DNA from: an uncultured Prevotellaceae bacterium
GTDB taxonomy: Bacteria > Bacteroidota > Bacteroidia > Bacteroidales > Muribaculaceae
Direction of reading: 5' to 3'
Length of the DNA: 6,798 bases
NCBI GenBank assembly: GCA_937896015.1
Contig: CALBLR010000219.1
Location: 1 to 6,798 of the forward strand
Position numbers and translations under genes: made by a program
The notes under the pieces: model-generated
Databases searched by the model: none
What the model was told of the DNA's origin: nothing
What the model saw: only the letters and a program-made list of their open reading frames with translations
Shown: piece after piece, positions 4,101 through 6,798 of the stretch
Layout of the letters: every line of letters begins with the position of its first letter
Position numbering within the stretch: the stretch's first letter is position 1

Positions 4101-6725
4101 TTACTTTCCGAGAGCCGCTATCGACGCCTCGAGAGTGGCAATCTTGGCCTTGGCGTCGGCCTGCTTCTTGCGCTCGGCGGCCACCACAGCCTCTGGAGCG
4201 TGGGCCACAAACTTCTCGTTGCCCAGCTTCTTCTCGACCGATGCCAGGAAGCCGCGCTCGTAGTCGAGCTCCTTGTTGAGTTTGGCCAGCTCCTCTTCCA
4301 CATTGATGCTGCCCTGCAGCGGCACGGCATATTCGGTGGCGCCCACCAGGAAGGCGGCCGCGGCGGCGTCTTTGGCCGTCACCACGCTTATTCCGTCGAG
4401 GTTGGCCAGCTTCACTATCACGCTCTTGCACGGGTTGGTGAAGCCGCCCAGTGCCTGCAGCGAGAGCTGGGTCTTAACCGGTATGTTCTTGCCCGTGCGC
4501 ACCGCGCGCACGCCACTCACTATCTCCTTGGCCTCGGCCATGGCCTTGAGCAGCTCCTCGTCCACCTTGCCGGGCTTTGGCAGCTGGGCCATCATTATGC
4601 TCTCGCCGTCGGCGCGGTCGCTGATGTGCTGCCACAGTTCCTCGGTGATGAAGGGCATGAAGGGGTGCAGAAGGCGCAGCAGGGTGTCGAAGAAGCCCAG
4701 CGTGGCGTCGAGCGTGGCCTTGTCGATGGGCTGGCCGTAGGCCGGCTTCACCGTCTCGAGGTACCATGCTGAGAACTCCTCCCAGAAGAGGCGGTAGATG
4801 GCCATCAGAGCCTCGCTCAGGCGGAACTTGCCAAACAGGTCTTCAACCTCGGCCAGGGTGCTGCTGAGCACGCTGTCGAACCACTTCACGGCCAGGCGCG
4901 AGTGCTCGGGCTGCTCGGCCTCGGCGCTCACCTCCCAGCCCTTCACCAGGCGGAAGGCGTTCCAAATCTTGTTGTTGAAGTTACGGCCCTGCTCGCACAG
5001 CGCGTCGTCGTAGAGGATGTCGTTGCCGGCCGGGGCGGCCAGCATCAGGCCCATGCGCACGCCGTCGGCGCCGAAGCGGTCGATCAGCTCCAGCGGGTCG
5101 GGCGAGTTGCCCAGCGACTTCGACATCTTGCGGCCCAGCTTGTCGCGCACGATGCCGGTGAAATACACGTTGTGGAAGGGCTTGTCGCCCATATACTCAT
5201 ATCCGGCTATGATCATGCGCGCCACCCAGAAGAATATGATGTCGGGGCCGGTCACAAGGTCGCTGGTGGGGTAGTAGTACTTTATCTCAGGGTTGTCGGG
5301 ATGGCAGATGCCGTCGAACAGCGATATTGGCCACAGCCACGACGAGAACCATGTGTCGAGGCAGTCCTCATCCTGGCGCAGGTCGCTCAGCTGCAGGCTG
5401 TCGTCGCCCGTCTTGCGGCGGGCCTCCTGCAGGGCCTCCTCGTCGGTCTCGGCCACCACATATCCGCCCTTGGGCAGGAAGTAGGCCGGGATGCGGTGCC
5501 CCCACCACAGCTGGCGTGAGATGCACCAGTCCTTGGTGTCGGTCATCCAGTGGCGGTAGGTGTTCTTGAATTTGGCCGGGAAAAACTTTATGTCGTCGTC
5601 CATCACCGCCTTCAGGGCGGGCTTCACGAGGTCGGTCATCTTCAGGAACCACTGCATCGACAGCTTTGGCTCGATGGGCACGTTGGTGCGCTCGCTGAAG
5701 CCCACGTTGTTCACATAAGCCTCCACCTTTTCGAGCAGGCCGGCGGCGGCGAGGTCTTTCTCAATCTGCTCGCGCACGGCAAAGCGGTCCATGCCCACAT
5801 ACATGCCGGCGGCCTCGCTTATGGTGCCGTTGTCGTTGAATATGTCGATGCTTGGCAGGTTGTACTTCTCGCCCAGCATGTGGTCGTTCACGTCGTGGGC
5901 CGGGGTCACCTTGAGGCAGCCCGTGCCAAACTCGATGTCCACATACTCGTCTTCAATCACGGGGATTTCGCGGCCCACCAGCGGCACTATCACGCGCTTG
6001 CCGCGCAGGTGCTGGTTCTTGGGGTCCTTGGGGTTGATGCACATGGCCGTGTCGCCCATAATGGTCTCGGGGCGCGTGGTGGCCACGATGGCATATCCGT
6101 CTTCGCCCACTATTTTGTAGCGCAGGTAGTAGAGTTTGCTGTGCTCTTCCTTATACACCACCTCCTCGTCGCTGAGAGCTGTCAGAGCCTTGGGATCCCA
6201 GTTTACCATGCGCACGCCGCGGTATATCAGGCCCTTGCGGTAGAGATCCACAAACACCTTTATCACCGAGCGCGAGCGCACCTCGTCCATGGTGAAGGCC
6301 GTGCGGCTCCAGTCGCACGATGCGCCTATCTTCTTTAGCTGCTCCAGAATGATGCCGCCGTGCTCGTGGGTCCAGTCCCACGCGTGCTTCAGAAACTCGT
6401 CGCGCGTCAGGTCGGTCTTCTTTATGCCCTTCTGCGCAAGGCGGTTCACCACCTTGGCCTCTGTTGCAATCGAAGCGTGGTCGGTGCCGGGCACCCACAG
6501 GGCGTTTTTGCCCTCCATGCGCGCGTGGCGTATGAGAATGTCCTGTATGGTCTCGTTGAGCATGTGGCCCATGTGCAGCACGCCGGTCACGTTTGGCGGC
6601 GGAATCACTATGGTGTAGGGCTCGCGCTCGTCGGGGGTGGACTTGAACAGGTCGTGGTCCATCCAATACTTATACCATTTGTCCTCGACCTCTTTGGGGT
6701 CGTACTTCGTTGCAAGTGTGTTCAT
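4101..6725 (-). CDS. valS: Valyl-tRNA synthetase (ValRS), complete
   Basis: Cytoplasmic class Ia aminoacyl-tRNA synthetase that charges tRNA-Val with valine using ATP and edits mis-activated threonine. The 874-residue protein is full length for bacterial ValRS. Visible landmarks: the IPPPNVTG stretch leading into the HIGH-type signature HMGH (residues 51-54); the CP1 editing domain with [12 protein letters not shown] (216-227) and the [16 protein letters not shown] block (267-282); [10 protein letters not shown] (457-466) typical of ValRS; the KMSKS loop (533-537); a helical anticodon-binding domain (about 610-760); and a Lys/Glu/Ala-rich C-terminal coiled-coil arm (about 805-874) that in this family contacts the tRNA. 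The ATG follows AACAAGAAT with no Shine-Dalgarno, and the first residues match the usual ValRS N-terminus ([14 protein letters not shown]), which supports this start. The stop is TAA, followed by a GC-rich hairpin, so it is probably its own transcription unit. Nothing in it looks broken or unusual. Confidence 0.98.
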   Translation of the reverse strand: MNTLATKYDPKEVEDKWYKYWMDHDLFKSTPDEREPYTIVIPPPNVTGVLHMGHMLNETIQDILIRHARMEGKNALWVPGTDHASIATEAKVVNRLAQKGIKKTDLTRDEFLKHAWDWTHEHGGIILEQLKKIGASCDWSRTAFTMDEVRSRSVIKVFVDLYRKGLIYRGVRMVNWDPKALTALSDEEVVYKEEHSKLYYLRYKIVGEDGYAIVATTRPETIMGDTAMCINPKDPKNQHLRGKRVIVPLVGREIPVIEDEYVDIEFGTGCLKVTPAHDVNDHMLGEKYNLPSIDIFNDNGTISEAAGMYVGMDRFAVREQIEKDLAAAGLLEKVEAYVNNVGFSERTNVPIEPKLSMQWFLKMTDLVKPALKAVMDDDIKFFPAKFKNTYRHWMTDTKDWCISRQLWWGHRIPAYFLPKGGYVVAETDEEALQEARRKTGDDSLQLSDLRQDEDCLDTWFSSWLWPISLFDGICHPDNPEIKYYYPTSDLVTGPDIIFFWVARMIIAGYEYMGDKPFHNVYFTGIVRDKLGRKMSKSLGNSPDPLELIDRFGADGVRMGLMLAAPAGNDILYDDALCEQGRNFNNKIWNAFRLVKGWEVSAEAEQPEHSRLAVKWFDSVLSSTLAEVEDLFGKFRLSEALMAIYRLFWEEFSAWYLETVKPAYGQPIDKATLDATLGFFDTLLRLLHPFMPFITEELWQHISDRADGESIMMAQLPKPGKVDEELLKAMAEAKEIVSGVRAVRTGKNIPVKTQLSLQALGGFTNPCKSVIVKLANLDGISVVTAKDAAAAAFLVGATEYAVPLQGSINVEEELAKLNKELDYERGFLASVEKKLGNEKFVAHAPEAVVAAERKKQADAKAKIATLEASIAALGK

Positions 6726-6773
6726 ATTCTTGTTATAAACAGTGGTTTTGAGTTCAAACTATAATACGGATGG

Positions 6774-6781
6774 CAAAATTA
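6774..6781 (-). promoter_or_regulatory. Candidate -7 promoter box of valS (Bacteroidota type)
   Basis: Read on the minus strand this is TAATTTTG, an exact match to the Bacteroidota -7 consensus TAnnTTTG. It lies 48 bases before the valS ATG, which predicts a transcription start near 6767 and a leader of about 42 nt. The matching -33 TTTG would fall at about 6801, just outside the window, so only half of the promoter can be seen. A second, weaker possibility is TTTG at 6782-6785 followed 20 nt later by TAGTTTG (6755-6761), which is one spacer base short of the consensus. No T-box-like or other structured leader is evident in the 73 bases available. Confidence 0.5.
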
Positions 6782-6798
6782 CAAAAAAATCGGCGTAA

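Noticed and set aside
5550..6338. A 262-codon plus-strand open frame opposite valS
   Set aside because: His/Val/Ala-rich antisense shadow of the ValRS editing and catalytic domains; no motif and no start signals.
6726..6798. Possible T-box or other tRNA-sensing leader for valS
   Set aside because: The leader visible after the -7 box is about 42 nt, too short for a T-box, and no conserved element is present.

Overview
The window reads as chromosomal DNA from a member of the Bacteroidota, most likely Bacteroidales (a Muribaculaceae-like or related gut genus is possible, but I cannot settle this). Three things point that way. The gaps carry Bacteroidota-type promoter elements (TTTG about 20 nt from TAnnTTTG-like boxes). 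No start codon is preceded by a Shine-Dalgarno sequence; the leaders are A/T-rich instead. The genes are GC-rich with short AT-rich gaps. All five genes lie on the minus strand, so transcription runs from high to low coordinates.

Right part (6798 to about 4045): valS, complete, encodes valyl-tRNA synthetase. It has a candidate -7 box at the window edge and a strong GC-rich hairpin just after its stop that probably marks the 3' end of the transcript. A 209-bp gap (3892-4100) follows. It holds the valS hairpin, a good promoter candidate for the next unit, and a GC-rich leader of about 85 nt.

Left part (3891 to 51): a probable four-gene operon. The order is pdxA (pyridoxal phosphate synthesis), a small NTP-transferase-fold nucleotidyltransferase, an ATP-grasp protein of unknown substrate, and a membrane CDP-alcohol phosphotransferase. 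The gaps are 26, 34 and 112 bp. The last three form a coherent cassette: one enzyme can make a CDP-activated (or other NDP-activated) phospho-compound, the membrane enzyme can transfer the phospho-alcohol to a lipid or polyol acceptor, and the ATP-grasp enzyme would phosphorylate or ligate the head-group. The compound cannot be read from sequence. A cytidylyltransferase plus a CDP-alcohol phosphotransferase is the logic used for inositol-phosphate and phosphocholine-type products. This cassette is the most interesting part of the window.

At the left edge, a 7-bp tandem repeat (seven imperfect copies, also visible as a 21-bp period) runs across the stop codon of the CDP-alcohol phosphotransferase gene, so its C-terminus is repeat-derived. 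No RNA genes, insertion sequences, CRISPR arrays or phage features were found. Gaps are otherwise short, and no stretch over 300 bases lacks a gene.
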